A DNA stretch of 64,000 nt from Aminobacter sp. J41 (GTDB lineage Bacteria; Pseudomonadota; Alphaproteobacteria; Rhizobiales; Rhizobiaceae), in assembly GCF_000526635.1 (NCBI RefSeq), contig NZ_JAGL01000001.1:186001-250000 (forward strand), given 5' to 3'. Numbering within the stretch: the stretch's first letter is position 1; every line of letters begins with the position of its first letter. The notes beneath the pieces were generated by a model. The model was not told where the DNA came from and did no database searches. It saw only the letters and a program-made list of their open reading frames with translations. The translations under genes were made by a program, and so were the position numbers. This document shows positions 46,316 to 56,594 of this stretch, piece after piece.

Positions 46316-49114
46316 TTATGCCGCCACGGTCGGGGAAGCCGAGGCGCGCCGGCTCTCGCCCGCCAGGACCGCGATCAGGCTCTGCCTGATCTTGTCCTGC
46401 CGGGTCGGATTGTCGATTTTCTGGCCGGTGAGGTCGGTGACGTAGAATGTGTCGATCACCTTCTCGCCGAAGGTGGTGATGTGGGCCGACGCAATGTCGA
46501 GCGACAGGTCGGAGATCGCGCGGGTGATCTCGGACAAGAGGCCCGGACGGTCGAGACCCTCCACCTCGATCACCGAAAAGCGGTTGGACAGCGTGTTACC
46601 GATGTCGACGCGCGGCTCGATCTGGAACGCCTTCGAGCCCCGCTTCGGCTTGGTGCGCTTCTCGATCATCTCCGGCAGCCAGGTCTTGCCTGACAAAACG
46701 TCCTCGATCAGCTTGCCGACGCGCTGGCCGCGGCGCGTCTCGTCCTCATCCATGTCGAACTCGCGGCTGATGAGGATGGTGTCGAGCGCGCGGCCGTCTG
46801 AAGTCGTGAAGATCTGCGCGTCGACGATGTTGCCGCCCGCTGCCGCGCAGGCACCCGCGATGATCGACAGAAGGCGCGGATGGTCGGGCGCGAGCACCGT
46901 GATCTCGGTGACGCCCTCGAACTGCAGCGTGCGCACGGCGGTCGCGAGCCTGCGGCCGGCCTTGTCCGCGTCGCGGATGAACTCGACGTGGCGGATCTGG
47001 TCGGGCAGGTCCACCGTCAGCATGTAGTTGTCATAGAACAGGCGGGTGTAGCGCTTGCGCTCTTCCTCGTCCCAGTTGGCGAGGGCCGCATCGAGCTCCT
47101 CGCGGGCGATCTGCGCGCGCTTGGAACGCGACATTTCGGAGAAGCCGCCGGTGAGCTGCAGCTCGGTCTCGAAATAGAGGGTGCGCAGCAGCTGGCCCTT
47201 CCAGCCGTTCCAGACGCCGGGGCCGACGCCGCGGATGTCGCAGACGGTGAGCACCAGCAGCAGCTTCAGCCGCTCGACCGACTGCACGACGTCGGCAAAA
47301 TCCTGGATCGTCTTGCGGTCGTTGAGGTCGCGGGTCTGCGCCGTCATCGACATGACGAGGTGGTTCTCGATCAGCCAGGCGATCGTCTCGGTGTCGGCGG
47401 CGGAGAAGCCCATGTGCGGGCAGAGCCGGCGCGCGATCTTCGCGCCTGCTTCGGAGTGGTCCTCCGGGCGGCCCTTGGCGATGTCGTGGAACAGGACCGC
47501 GACGTAGAGCAGCTTGCGGTGGGCCTTGAGGCTCGGGACCAGGCCATGTGTCAGCGGATGAATGTCCTCCGCCTCGCCCTTCTCGATCTGCGACAGAACC
47601 CCGACGCAACGCAACAGATGCTCGTCCACCGTGTAGTGGTGGTACATATTGAACTGCATCATCGCGACGATCTTGTTGAAGTCGGGGATGAGCTTGCCGA
47701 GCAATCCCGCCTCGTTCATCCGGCGCATGTTGAGCTCCGGGTCGCGATCGGACGTGAGCACGTCCATGAACAGCTGGTTGGCTTCCTTGTTGCGGCGCAG
47801 GTTACGGTCGACGAGCTTGAGCGAGCGGGTAAGCAGCTTGAGCGCGTCGGGGTGGAACTCGAGGCCGTGCTTGTCGGCAAACCAGAACAGCCGCAGCATG
47901 TTGACCGGGTCGCGCTTGAACACCTCCTCGTCGGCCACGTTGATGCGGTGGTTGTCGACGATGAAGTCGGAGGTGCCGGCGAGCTTGCGCTTGCGGCGCG
48001 AGAAGTTGAGGAAGATGCGGTCGAAGCCCGGCACGTGCTTGGCCTGCTCTTCCTCGAGCGCGGCGCAGAAGATGCGGGTGAGGTCGCCCACCGTTTTCGC
48101 GATCAGGAAGTAGTGCTTCATGAAGCGCTCGACGGCGGAAAGGCCGGGATGGCGGGTGTAGCCGAGGCGCTGGGCGATCTCGCGCTGGATGTCGAAGTGC
48201 AGGCGCTCTTCTGCGCGGCCGGTGAGGAAGTGCATGTGGCAGCGCACCGCCCAGAGGAAATCCTCGCACTTGCGGAATTGGTTGAACTCGGCGCGGGTGA
48301 ACACCCCCTTGCCAACCAGCTCCTCGGCGGTGGGGACGCGGTAAAAGTATTTGCCGATCCAGAACAGCGTCTGCAGGTCGCGCAGGCCGCCCTTGCCTTC
48401 CTTGACGTTCGGCTCGACGAGATAGCGGCTCTCGCCGCCGCGCGCGTGGCGCTCGTCGCGCTCGGCGAGCTTGGCCTGGACGAAGGCCGGGCCGGTATCC
48501 TTGACCACTTCCTCATCGAAGCGGGTGATCAGCTCGTTGAACAGCTTATCGTCGCCGACGATGAAGCGGGCCTCGAGGATCGAGGTGCGGATGGTGACGT
48601 CCGTTAGCGACAGGCGCACGCAGTCGTCGAGGTTGCGCGTCGCATGGCCGACCTTCAGGCCGAGATCCCAGAGGAGATAAAGGATGTATTCGGCGACCTG
48701 CTCCCCCCACGGCGTCTGCTTGTAGGGCAGCACGAACAGGAGGTCGATGTCTGAGCCCGGCGCCAGCGTGCCGCGGCCATAGCCGCCCACGGCAACGACG
48801 CTCATGCGCTCGGCGGTCGAATGATTGTTCGAGCAGTACACGTGCTCGCTGGCGAAGTGATAGAGCGAGGTGATGACCTCGTCCATCAGATGCGAGAGGC
48901 GCTCGGCGCAGGCGGTACCGCTGCCGTCCTTCGTCAGCATCGCTTCGGCTGCGGCGCGGCCGCGCGCGAGGTGCTCCTTCAGGAGCGCGAGGGCGGCCTT
49001 GCGGACCTCAAGCGAGGCGCCGCTGCCGCCATGCGCGGCCGTGAGTTCGGAGAGTTCTCGCCGCAGTGCCTGACCATCGACGATCTGTTCAAGATTAAGG
49101 GGGATCTTTGCCAT
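46316..49114 (-). CDS. glnD: PII uridylyltransferase / uridylyl-removing enzyme
   Basis: 932 aa from ATG 49114 ([15 protein letters not shown]); the open frame continues upstream but overlaps unrelated DNA. Senses glutamine and modifies PII proteins. The nucleotidyltransferase domain has [19 protein letters not shown] near 108-126. The HD domain removing UMP has [17 protein letters not shown] near 540. Two C-terminal ACT domains (about 720-800, 835-932) bind glutamine. With ptsN and rpoN in the same window, nitrogen control genes are well represented. Confidence 0.97.
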   Translation of the reverse strand: MAKIPLNLEQIVDGQALRRELSELTAAHGGSGASLEVRKAALALLKEHLARGRAAAEAMLTKDGSGTACAERLSHLMDEVITSLYHFASEHVYCSNNHSTAERMSVVAVGGYGRGTLAPGSDIDLLFVLPYKQTPWGEQVAEYILYLLWDLGLKVGHATRNLDDCVRLSLTDVTIRTSILEARFIVGDDKLFNELITRFDEEVVKDTGPAFVQAKLAERDERHARGGESRYLVEPNVKEGKGGLRDLQTLFWIGKYFYRVPTAEELVGKGVFTRAEFNQFRKCEDFLWAVRCHMHFLTGRAEERLHFDIQREIAQRLGYTRHPGLSAVERFMKHYFLIAKTVGDLTRIFCAALEEEQAKHVPGFDRIFLNFSRRKRKLAGTSDFIVDNHRINVADEEVFKRDPVNMLRLFWFADKHGLEFHPDALKLLTRSLKLVDRNLRRNKEANQLFMDVLTSDRDPELNMRRMNEAGLLGKLIPDFNKIVAMMQFNMYHHYTVDEHLLRCVGVLSQIEKGEAEDIHPLTHGLVPSLKAHRKLLYVAVLFHDIAKGRPEDHSEAGAKIARRLCPHMGFSAADTETIAWLIENHLVMSMTAQTRDLNDRKTIQDFADVVQSVERLKLLLVLTVCDIRGVGPGVWNGWKGQLLRTLYFETELQLTGGFSEMSRSKRAQIAREELDAALANWDEEERKRYTRLFYDNYMLTVDLPDQIRHVEFIRDADKAGRRLATAVRTLQFEGVTEITVLAPDHPRLLSIIAGACAAAGGNIVDAQIFTTSDGRALDTILISREFDMDEDETRRGQRVGKLIEDVLSGKTWLPEMIEKRTKPKRGSKAFQIEPRVDIGNTLSNRFSVIEVEGLDRPGLLSEITRAISDLSLDIASAHITTFGEKVIDTFYVTDLTGQKIDNPTRQDKIRQSLIAVLAGESRRASASPTVAA

Positions 49115-49195
49115 GCGTTCCCGCGTCCGGGTGGATGCGGCTCTATACCGCGATTTGTGCGCCTGGAACAGAGCCCCGCACCCGGGCACGATCAC

Positions 49196-49229
49196 AAAGG
49201 GGCGCGGCCCGAAACGAACCGCGCCCCTT
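49196..49229 (-). terminator. Terminator-like hairpin after the cyclase gene
   Basis: AAGGGGCGCGG / CCGCGCCCCTT, 11-bp stem with an 11-nt loop, 14 nt past the stop; the T-run on the minus strand is short (TTTG). Confidence 0.7.
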
Positions 49230-49242
49230 GGTTTAACACGCC

Positions 49243-50052
49243 TCAGTAGAAGGCGAATACGCGCGCCGGGCCACCGGTGGCCTGGCGTATTTTCGGCGCG
49301 CCGATAACGATGGTCGCGCCCGCAGCCGGCAGCTGGTCTAGGTTGGCGACGCACTCGATGCCGAAGCGGCCGGCCGGCAGCCACGAGTAGTGGACCGCGA
49401 AGTCCGGCGACGGGCCGAAGTCGAGCGACAGCGTGTCGACCGCGATTGCAGCGGCGCGGTTTTCCTCGAGCAGCTTGTTGGTCGCCTCGACGTGGAAGGC
49501 CGGGAAATGCATCACGCCCTTGTCGTCGGCGTTGCGGAATTCCTTGCTGTTGACCTTCTCGGACCAGCCCGACAGCATCGCGACGCACGCGCCCTGCGGG
49601 ATGTCGCCATTCTTCGACACCCATACGTCGATGTCTTCCGGGGTCACCTGGGCATCCGGATTCTGGGAGGCTTTCTCGCGGATGTCGATGATGACCAGCG
49701 GGGCCACGAGCTCGCCGACTTCGAGTTCGGCGACCGAACGCCCGTCCTTCGAGAAGTGCAGCGGCGCATCCATGTGGGTGCCGCAGTGCTCCTCGAGCTT
49801 CCAGTAGTTCAGGTTGTAGCCGTCTCCGTCGATCTTGTACTTCGGCTCGAGCCAGATGTTCGGCTCCCCGCTGAAGGTCGGGAAGTCCTGGTGCAGTTCG
49901 TGGGTGAGATCCACCCACTTGGAGGCGGTCGCAGGCTGGGCTTCAGCCCGCGGCGGCGCGGATACGGAGGCAAGGGCGGCAGCCCCTGCAGCGGCGGCAC
50001 TGCCGCGGAAAAGGTCCCGGCGGCTGAGCATCCGCGACTTGACCGTCTCCAT
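49243..50052 (-). CDS. Exported cyclase-family metal hydrolase (kynurenine-formamidase-like fold)
   Basis: 269 aa from ATG 50052. A twin-arginine signal ([20 protein letters not shown]) suggests Tat export as a folded protein. The metal-binding signature [12 protein letters not shown] is intact, as in bacterial kynurenine formamidase and related cyclases, and [11 protein letters not shown] is a family block. Exported members of the family are not well studied, so the substrate is unknown. A perfect palindrome lies 36 nt before the start codon. Confidence 0.85.
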   Translation of the reverse strand: METVKSRMLSRRDLFRGSAAAAGAAALASVSAPPRAEAQPATASKWVDLTHELHQDFPTFSGEPNIWLEPKYKIDGDGYNLNYWKLEEHCGTHMDAPLHFSKDGRSVAELEVGELVAPLVIIDIREKASQNPDAQVTPEDIDVWVSKNGDIPQGACVAMLSGWSEKVNSKEFRNADDKGVMHFPAFHVEATNKLLEENRAAAIAVDTLSLDFGPSPDFAVHYSWLPAGRFGIECVANLDQLPAAGATIVIGAPKIRQATGGPARVFAFY

Positions 50053-50087
50053 AACGCAATGGTGGCACATTTCTTATGAACCCTCCG

Positions 50088-50105
50088 GTTTGTCTAACGA
50101 CAAAC
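50088..50105. promoter_or_regulatory. Palindromic operator upstream of the exported cyclase
   Basis: GTTTGTC-TAAC-GACAAAC, a perfect 7-bp inverted repeat with a 4-nt spacer. TetR- or MarR-type repressors bind such sites; no regulator gene is adjacent. Confidence 0.55.
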
Positions 50106-50161
50106 AGGAGAATGTCGCGAGGAACTGAGCCGCGCAAGAAAATGCTTTCCGTTGCGGAAGG

Positions 50162-50536
50162 TTAGTTGCCGTAAAATACATTCTCGACATGCACCGGCCA
50201 GCGCCAGGGCAGCACGGCCACCATGTCGAAGCGCAAAGACAGGCGCGCATGATCCGGCTGGCGGGAGAGCCAGAGGTCGGCAGCGGCCTCGATCCGGCGC
50301 TCGCTTGCGCGGCCGATCGCTTCCATCGCCTCGATGAGCGTTGGCCGCACCTTGACCTCAACAATGGCGACGAGGTCACCGCGCCGCGCAATAATGTCGA
50401 TCTCGCCGAGCTTCGTGCGGTAGCGGCGCTCGAGGATGCGAAAGCCCTTCAGCATCAGAGCAAGACAGGCGATCCATTCGCCGCGATGGCCGCGACGCTC
50501 GTGCAGCTGCCGGCTGGTGCGCCCGTCAGCCGGCAT
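50162..50536 (-). CDS. YraN-family (UPF0102) endonuclease-like protein
   Basis: 124 aa. The restriction-endonuclease-like core is visible: [40 protein letters not shown] then KVR (D...ExK). Function is uncertain; related proteins are linked to DNA processing. Its ATG overlaps the end of rsmI by 11 nt, the usual order in proteobacteria. Confidence 0.92.
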   Translation of the reverse strand: MPADGRTSRQLHERRGHRGEWIACLALMLKGFRILERRYRTKLGEIDIIARRGDLVAIVEVKVRPTLIEAMEAIGRASERRIEAAADLWLSRQPDHARLSLRFDMVAVLPWRWPVHVENVFYGN

Positions 50537-51422
50537 CGCCTTTCAGTTCCATGAGGCGGCGGTAGAGATCGGATTTTCTCGCGCCCGTCATCTTCGCGGC
50601 TTCCGCAGCCGCCTTCGACGCGCCCATCTCTTCGGCGAGCGAAAGGAGCAGTGAGTCGATGTCCTCGACCTCGTCCTGCGCCTCTCCGGGCGGAGCGACG
50701 CAGACGACGATCTCGCCCTTCGGCGTGTCTTCGTCCGCATAGGCCGCGGCGAGCGAGGCAAGCGAGCCGCGGCGGAATTCCTCGAAGGCCTTGGTCAGCT
50801 CGCGGCAGACGGCTGCTGGCCGGTCGCCCAGCACCTCGGCCATGGCGGCGAGGCTTTCGGCGACGCGGCGCGGCGATTCATAGAAGACCAGCGTGCCCGG
50901 CACGTTCTTCAGCTCTTCCAGCCGCGTGCGGCGCTGGCCGGCCTTCGACGGCAAGAAGCCCGCAAAGAAAAAGGCGTCGGACGGCAGCCCCGCAGCGGAA
51001 ATCGCCGGCAGCAGCGCCGACGGGCCCGGGATCGGGATGACGCGGCCGCCAGCAGCGATGACTTCAGAAGCCAGGCGGTAGCCCGGATCAGAGACGAGCG
51101 GCGTGCCGGCGTCGGAAACCAGTGCCACGCTCTGGCCCGAAATGACGGCCCCGACCAGGCGCGGGCCGGCTTCTGCCGCGTTGTGCTCGTGATAGGGCGT
51201 CGAGCGGCGGCGGATGCCATAGCGGTCGAGCAGCTTGCGCGTGACGCGCGTGTCCTCGCACGCCAGCACGTCGGCAGCCGCCAGCGTCTCCAGCGCGCGG
51301 ATGGTGATGTCGGCCATGTTGCCGATCGGCGTTGCAACCAGATACAGCGCCGGCTCCAACGGGCGGGCGGTGAAGTTGCTCTGGCCGATGACGTAGCTGC
51401 GGGGCTTCTCTTCGTCGCTCAT
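50526..51422 (-). CDS. rsmI: 16S rRNA (cytidine-1402-2'-O)-methyltransferase
   Basis: 298 aa. SAM-dependent TP-methylase fold: [52 protein letters not shown] and the IPGPSALL block are diagnostic. It methylates C1402 in the ribosomal P site together with RsmH. Starts 3 nt after hemW stop and overlaps yraN, forming one operon. Confidence 0.96.
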   Translation of the reverse strand: MSDEEKPRSYVIGQSNFTARPLEPALYLVATPIGNMADITIRALETLAAADVLACEDTRVTRKLLDRYGIRRRSTPYHEHNAAEAGPRLVGAVISGQSVALVSDAGTPLVSDPGYRLASEVIAAGGRVIPIPGPSALLPAISAAGLPSDAFFFAGFLPSKAGQRRTRLEELKNVPGTLVFYESPRRVAESLAAMAEVLGDRPAAVCRELTKAFEEFRRGSLASLAAAYADEDTPKGEIVVCVAPPGEAQDEVEDIDSLLLSLAEEMGASKAAAEAAKMTGARKSDLYRRLMELKGDAG

Positions 51423-51425
51423 GGC

Positions 51426-52574
51426 CTATCGTGCCAGATCGGCGACCACCGCGTCGAGCACGATCATGCCCGCAGGGGTTGCACGCAAACGCGAATTGCC
51501 GACCGGGGCGACGACGCCTTCGTCCTGCAGGGTGGAGATGCGCCGCGAAGACAGCGGGCGTCCCGCCAGCGCCTCGTAGCGAGCAAGGTCGATGCCTTCG
51601 GTGAGGCGCAGGCCCATCAAAAGATACTCGTCGGCTTCTTCCGAGCGGGTCAGCACCTCGCCGCCGATGACACCGTGGCCCTTGAGTTCGACGAGGTCGA
51701 GCCAGCGCTCCGGCAGGCGCTCGGTGAAGGTGACGGTGCGGCGGCCATGCTCGATGAAGCGGCCATGCGCGCCGGGGCCGATGCCGACATATTCGCCATA
51801 GCGCCAGTAGACGAGGTTGTGGCGGCTTTCCGCGCCGGGCTTCGCATGATTGGAAATTTCATAGGCCGGAAGGCCGTGCGCGGCCGTCACCTCCTGCGTC
51901 AGGCGATAGAGGTCCGCCGAGAGCTCCGGCTCCGGCATCACGAATTTTCCCGCCTGATGCAGGGTGAAGAAGCGCGTGCCTTCCTCAATGGTGAGCTGGT
52001 AGAGCGACAGGTGGTCGACGGCGTAGCTGATCGCCTGCTCAAGCTCCGCCTGCCACGCGTCGAGCGTCTGGCCGGGCCGCGCATAGATCAGGTCGAAGGA
52101 AAGCCGCGGAAACGTTTCTCGCGCAAGGCGGATTGCGCCCAGTGCCTGCTCGACGTCGTGCAGGCGGCCAAGGAAGCGCAGGTCCGCGTCATTCAGCGCC
52201 TGCACGCCCAGCGAGACGCGGTTGACGCCGGCGGCCCGGTAGCCGCGGAAACGCTCAGCCTCGACGGAGGACGGATTGGCTTCCAGCGTGACTTCGATGC
52301 CGTCCGGCACGTCCCAGTATTTCGCCACGCTGTCGAGGACAGCGGCCACGGTTTCCGGCTTCATCAGCGACGGTGTGCCGCCGCCAAGGAAGATCGACGT
52401 CACGGTGCGCGGGCCGCTGCGCTCGCGCATCGTTGCCATCTCGCGGTCGAACGCGGCCGCAAAGCGCTCCTGATCGACCGGCCGGTGCCGGACGTGGCTG
52501 TTGAAGTCGCAATACGGGCACTTGGCCGCACAAAACGGCCAGTGGATGTAGACGCCGAAACCGGGATCGCTCAT
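51426..52574 (-). CDS. hemW: Radical SAM heme chaperone HemW
   Basis: 382 aa. Radical SAM motif CAAKCPYC (C15, C19, C22) follows GVYIHWPF, with the extra Cys-less HemW pattern instead of the CxxxCxxCxC seen in true HemN. GGGTPSLM and GVQALNDADLRFLGR are family blocks. HemW binds heme and passes it to target proteins; it used to be annotated as coproporphyrinogen III oxidase. An inverted repeat pair separates it from rdgB upstream. Confidence 0.93.
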   Translation of the reverse strand: MSDPGFGVYIHWPFCAAKCPYCDFNSHVRHRPVDQERFAAAFDREMATMRERSGPRTVTSIFLGGGTPSLMKPETVAAVLDSVAKYWDVPDGIEVTLEANPSSVEAERFRGYRAAGVNRVSLGVQALNDADLRFLGRLHDVEQALGAIRLARETFPRLSFDLIYARPGQTLDAWQAELEQAISYAVDHLSLYQLTIEEGTRFFTLHQAGKFVMPEPELSADLYRLTQEVTAAHGLPAYEISNHAKPGAESRHNLVYWRYGEYVGIGPGAHGRFIEHGRRTVTFTERLPERWLDLVELKGHGVIGGEVLTRSEEADEYLLMGLRLTEGIDLARYEALAGRPLSSRRISTLQDEGVVAPVGNSRLRATPAGMIVLDAVVADLAR

Positions 52575-53020
52575 CGCGGCTCCCCTGAGGAAAAGAGTGC
52601 TGATGGCCGGAAAGAAACGCCGGCCCTTAGTCTCAAGGCCGCAGCCGCCGGCGCGAGGTTACCCCCACCCCTTACCCCTCCCCACAAGGGGGAGGGGAAT
52701 TGGGAAGGGTTCCGCAACTCGAGCCCGACATTCGTCGTGAACCTCACCGTTTTCGCAGTCAGCGTCACCGCCGATGCAAAGCCGCTGGCGGGGCGAAGAG
52801 GCTCCAGAAAATGGTCCCTGTTCAGAAAGCGCCTCCCGTTCAGGAGGCGGCTCTTCCAAGCGACGGAAGGACGTGTGCGCGAAAAAGACGGGATCGACCC
52901 TGCCGGCATGACAGGCACACCAGAATTCCCCTCCCCCTTGTGGGGAGGGGTCAGGGGTGGGGGTGCCAACATTTCTGCGCCATCCAACGCCACACGTCCT
53001 GGCACTGCGGTTTTGCTCAC
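52575..53020. repeat. rdgB-hemW spacer holding an inverted pair of family B repeats
   Basis: Arms at 52661-52699 (ACCCCCACCCCTTA, CCCCTCCCC-ACAAG-GGGGAGGGG) and 52926-52966 (CCCCTCCCCCTTGTGGGGAGGGG, CAGGGGTGGGGG) are reverse complements. The 226 bp between them contain no gene and no similarity to the DNA between the hrpB arms. Confidence 0.88.
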
Positions 53021-53668
53021 CTATTCCGCTCCAAGCATCGCCTTGGCGAATTTCGCGAAGGCGCGGGCACGGTGGGAAAGGCCAAGGTCGCCGCGACCTG
53101 CTTCCCACGAATGTTTCTTCGAGGCCGGCATCTCGCCAAAGGTTTCGTCATAGCCATCGGGCATGAACACCGGATCGTAGCCAAATCCGCGCTCGCCGCG
53201 CGGCGGCCAGACCAGCGTGCCCTCGACCTCGCCACGAAAATACTCGGCATGGCCGTCCGGCCAGGCGAGGCACAACACGGCAACGAAACGGCCGGTGCGC
53301 TTGTCGGGCGTCGTGGCGCCTTCCTGCTGCAGAAGGTGCTCGACCTTGCGCATCGCCATGTCGAAGTCGCGGCCGTTGCCGGTCTCCGCCCAGTCGGCGG
53401 TGTAGACGCCCGGCGCGCCGCCGAGCGCATCGACCACCAGACCGCTGTCGTCCGACAGCGCCGGCAGGCCGGTCGCCGAGGCGGCCGCGAAGGCCTTGAT
53501 GTAAGCATTCTGCTCGAAGGTGGTGCCGGTTTCCTCAGGCTCGGGCAGGTTGAAGTCGGCGGCCGACTTGGCCTCGATGCCGAAGGGGCCAATCAGCTCG
53601 GCGATTTCCGCGATCTTGCCCTTGTTGTGGCTCGCGACCACCAGCTTGCCACCTTCGAATTTGCGCAT
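53021..53668 (-). CDS. rdgB: Non-canonical purine NTP pyrophosphatase (RdgB/HAM1)
   Basis: 215 aa from ATG 53668. Hydrolyses ITP, dITP and XTP to keep them out of nucleic acids. Signatures: [14 protein letters not shown] at the start, [29 protein letters not shown] and LSHRARAF at the end. The ATG overlaps the stop of the VOC gene (TGATG), so the two are coupled. Earlier in-frame starts would run into the VOC gene. Confidence 0.96.
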   Translation of the reverse strand: MRKFEGGKLVVASHNKGKIAEIAELIGPFGIEAKSAADFNLPEPEETGTTFEQNAYIKAFAAASATGLPALSDDSGLVVDALGGAPGVYTADWAETGNGRDFDMAMRKVEHLLQQEGATTPDKRTGRFVAVLCLAWPDGHAEYFRGEVEGTLVWPPRGERGFGYDPVFMPDGYDETFGEMPASKKHSWEAGRGDLGLSHRARAFAKFAKAMLGAE

Positions 53669-54078
53669 CAAAATCCCCATATCCTTGGTTCGGCCATCTC
53701 CAGCGAATTGCCCGCCGGATCGCGGAAGTAGATGGAGCGCCCGCCATTGGGCCATTCGAGCTCCGCTTCGACTTCGACGCCCTGCGATTCCAGATGCGCC
53801 TTCATCTTCACCAGGTCTTCCGCGGTGCCACGGAAGCACATGTGGCCGGGACCGCGCGCCCCGTGCGGCGGAACCGGAAGCCGGGCATCCACCGCAAACG
53901 GCTTTTCGGTCTCTGCCGGATTGAAAAGCAGCAGCACGCCGTCCCCGCAGCGGAAGAAGGCGTGGCGATTTTCCAGGCGGCCCAGCAACTGCAGGCCAAG
54001 GACGCCACCGTAAAATTCGACGGCCTTGTCGAGGTCGTCGACGTAGAGAGCAGTTTCGAGGATGCCTGTTGGAATCAT
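53668..54078 (-). CDS. VOC-family protein between rph and rdgB
   Basis: 136 aa. Glyoxalase/bleomycin-resistance fold: [20 protein letters not shown] at the start, [21 protein letters not shown] in the middle, and [18 protein letters not shown] at the end, with His and Glu at probable metal positions. Starts 2 nt after the rph stop and is coupled to rdgB, so it is part of that operon. Possible dioxygenase or lyase; substrate unknown. Confidence 0.87.
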   Translation of the reverse strand: MIPTGILETALYVDDLDKAVEFYGGVLGLQLLGRLENRHAFFRCGDGVLLLFNPAETEKPFAVDARLPVPPHGARGPGHMCFRGTAEDLVKMKAHLESQGVEVEAELEWPNGGRSIYFRDPAGNSLEMAEPRIWGF

Positions 54079-54080
54079 GT

Positions 54081-54797
54081 CTATGCTATCGCCATCTTCT
54101 GCAGGTTGACCAGACGCGCGATGCCGTTCTTTGCCAGAGCCAGCAGCGCGGCGAATTCTTCTTCCGAGAACGGCTCGCCTTCGGCCGTGCCCTGAACCTC
54201 AACGATACCGCCCTTTCCGGTCATCACGAAGTTGGCGTCGGTCTGGGCCGACGAATCCTCGGCGTAGTCGAGATCGATCACCGGTACGCCGTCATAGATG
54301 CCGCAGGAGATCGCGGCGACGTGATCCTTGAGCACGCGCTGGACGCTGATCATCTGCCGTGCCTCCATCCACTTGAGGCAGTCGTGCAGGGCAATGAAGC
54401 CGCCGGTGATCGCCGCGGTGCGGGTGCCGCCATCGGCCTGGATCACGTCGCAGTCGACGGTGATCTGCACCTCGCCCAGCGCCTGCAGGTCGACGACGGC
54501 GCGCAGCGAGCGGCCGATCAGGCGCTGGATTTCCAGCGTGCGGCCGCCTTGCTTGCCGGACGATGCCTCGCGGCGCATGCGCTCGCCCGTCGAGCGCGGC
54601 AGCATGCCGTATTCGGCGGTCACCCAGCCCTTGCCGGAATTGCGCAGCCAGGACGGAACGCGCTCCTCGAGGCTCGCCGTGCACAGCACGTGGGTGTCGC
54701 CGAAGCGCACGAGGCAGGAGCCTTCGGCATGCTTGGAGACATTGCATTCGAAGGAGATCGCCCGCATCTCGTCGGGCTGGCGCTTGGATGGCCGCAT
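54081..54797 (-). CDS. rph: Ribonuclease PH
   Basis: 238 aa from ATG 54797 ([20 protein letters not shown]). Phosphorolytic 3'-5' exoribonuclease trimming tRNA 3' ends. Family blocks: [56 protein letters not shown] and [19 protein letters not shown]. Divergent from hrcA across 134 bp. Confidence 0.97.
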   Translation of the reverse strand: MRPSKRQPDEMRAISFECNVSKHAEGSCLVRFGDTHVLCTASLEERVPSWLRNSGKGWVTAEYGMLPRSTGERMRREASSGKQGGRTLEIQRLIGRSLRAVVDLQALGEVQITVDCDVIQADGGTRTAAITGGFIALHDCLKWMEARQMISVQRVLKDHVAAISCGIYDGVPVIDLDYAEDSSAQTDANFVMTGKGGIVEVQGTAEGEPFSEEEFAALLALAKNGIARLVNLQKMAIA

Positions 54798-54931
54798 GGT
54801 AAAGATCCTGTTTGATGTGTCCCGGCTTGTAACCGCGCCTCGCTCCGGGCGCAATGCGCGAGCATCGACGTTGCTTTGCGTTGCGCCGCCGCGCCATTAT
54901 ATCAACGGTTTGAAGGAACCAGAGAAACGCG

Positions 54932-56002
54932 ATGACAAAACCGTTGGTCGATCAGCAATTGCAGTCGCTCGACGCACGCTCGCGCGAGATCTTCCGGATG
55001 ATCGTCGAGTCCTATCTGCGTGACGGCGAACCGATGGGCTCGCGCCACCTGTCGCGTCTCCTGCCGCAGTCGCTGTCGCCGGCGACGATCCGCAACGTGA
55101 TGAGTGACCTCGAGCATCTCGGACTGGTCTACGCGCCGCACGTGTCGGCTGGCCGCCTGCCGACCCAGGCTGGTCTGCGCTTCTTCGTCGATGCCTTCCT
55201 CGAAATCGGCGACCTTGCCGACCAGGAGCGGCGCATGATCGAGGCGCAGGTGCGCGCCTCCGGCAAAGGGTCTTCGCTCGAGCACATGCTCACCGAGGCG
55301 ACCCAGATGCTGTCCGGCATGTCGCGCGGCGCGGGCCTCGTCGTCACCGCCAAGGCGGAAGTGCCGCTCAAGCACATCGAGTTCATCCAGCTGGAAAGCA
55401 CCAAGGCGCTGGCGGTGCTGGTGTCGCAGAACGGCGACGTGGAAAACCGCGTCATCGAGCTGCCGGCCGGCATCACCGCCTCGCAGCTCAACGAGGCGTC
55501 GAATTTCCTCAACGCGCATCTGCGCGGCCGCACGCTCGCCGAGGTGAAAACCGAGATCGCAAGGCTTAAGGAAGAGACGAAGGCCGCGCTCGACGCGCTG
55601 TCGCAGGATCTCGTCGAGCGCGGGCTGGCCGTCTGGGCCGGCACCGAGGGCGAGCTTCCGGCACGCCTCATCGTGCGCGGGCATGCGAACCTCCTTGAAA
55701 ATATCTCGGCGCAGGCCGAGCTTGACCTCGTGCGCCACCTGTTCGACGACCTCGAAACCAAGGAAGGGCTGCTGCAGCTGCTCGGGCTCGCCGAGGAGGG
55801 CGAGGGCGTTCGCATCTTTATCGGCTCGGAGAACAAGCTGTTCTCGCTGTCCGGCTCCTCGCTCATCGTCGCGCCTTACCGCGACAAGGACTCGCGCGTC
55901 ATCGGCGCCCTCGGCGTCATCGGCCCGACCCGGCTCAACTACGCCCGCATCGTGCCGATGGTGGATTATACCGCGCAGATGATCAGCCGGATGCTGCGGT
56001 AG
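54932..56002 (+). CDS. hrcA: Heat-inducible transcription repressor HrcA
   Basis: 356 aa. Represses groESL and related operons by binding CIRCE elements. N-terminal winged helix with LLPQSLSPATIRNVMSDLEH and GLVYAPHVSAGRLPTQAGLR; C-terminal GAF-like domain with LLGLAEEGEGVRIFIG and GVIGPTRLNYARIVPMVDYT. I find no CIRCE in this window. grpE, its usual neighbour, is not downstream; repeats are. Confidence 0.97.
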   Translation: MTKPLVDQQLQSLDARSREIFRMIVESYLRDGEPMGSRHLSRLLPQSLSPATIRNVMSDLEHLGLVYAPHVSAGRLPTQAGLRFFVDAFLEIGDLADQERRMIEAQVRASGKGSSLEHMLTEATQMLSGMSRGAGLVVTAKAEVPLKHIEFIQLESTKALAVLVSQNGDVENRVIELPAGITASQLNEASNFLNAHLRGRTLAEVKTEIARLKEETKAALDALSQDLVERGLAVWAGTEGELPARLIVRGHANLLENISAQAELDLVRHLFDDLETKEGLLQLLGLAEEGEGVRIFIGSENKLFSLSGSSLIVAPYRDKDSRVIGALGVIGPTRLNYARIVPMVDYTAQMISRMLR

Positions 56003-56206
56003 CGGGCGGCGCGTGGGAGGGGCGGGCACTCGGCACGGCCTATTGACAGTTGCTGGTCCGACCGCCGCCGCCTTCGGGCTTGGACCGCTTCCCGACGACG
56101 TCTATGGACGATATTTCTCGGCCATGGACAGGTTCGGCGCCGGATAAGCGAGGTTGGCCCGTCCGAGGGCGGGCGTTGACCTCCGTGGTTAGCGCCGAAC
56201 CCGGTA

Positions 56207-56262
56207 GCCCCCTCCACCATGCTTCGCATGGTCCCCCTCCCCATAAATGGGGGGAGGATCCG
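56207..56262. repeat. Two-hairpin palindromic repeat, family A
   Basis: GCCCCCTCCACCATG-CTTCG-CATGG, then CCTCCCCATAAATGGGGGGAGG, GATCC. Almost the same as 8569 and 31385. The preceding 56003-56206 shows no gene. Confidence 0.87.
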
Positions 56263-56300
56263 TGGCGTGCAGGTGGCTGCCGCGTGCTCTACCAGAGACG

Positions 56301-56483
56301 TTCAGGCATGGATCCTCGGCTCAAGCCGAGGATGACGATGGAGAGCGATTTTGAAGAAATTCGAGATGTCATTGAGTGCCAGTACCGTTGCCGCACCAAG
56401 GCACAGGCATGCGTTTGTCGATGTGCGCCACCCTCTCCGCCTCGTCATGCCACGTCTCGACCGCGGTATCCATTCCGGAACGT
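56301..56483. repeat. Inverted C/D palindrome pair
   Basis: C arm TTCAGGCATGG ATCCTCGGC-TCAA-GCCGAGGAT GACGATG (56301-56340) and D arm CTCGTCATGCCACGTCTCGACCGCGGTATCCATTCCGGAACG-like (56440-56483, stem partly decayed), about 100 bp apart. Remaining DNA to 56594 has no gene. Confidence 0.78.
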
Positions 56484-56594
56484 CTCATCCTCCGGAGCAG
56501 GCAAATCTGGCTTCTTGAGCTGCGAGGCGGCGGGGTGAGCCGCCCGGTGTCAGAGCTGCGCCAGCCACCCAGAAGTTGGTCGGTGGCGGAGGCC

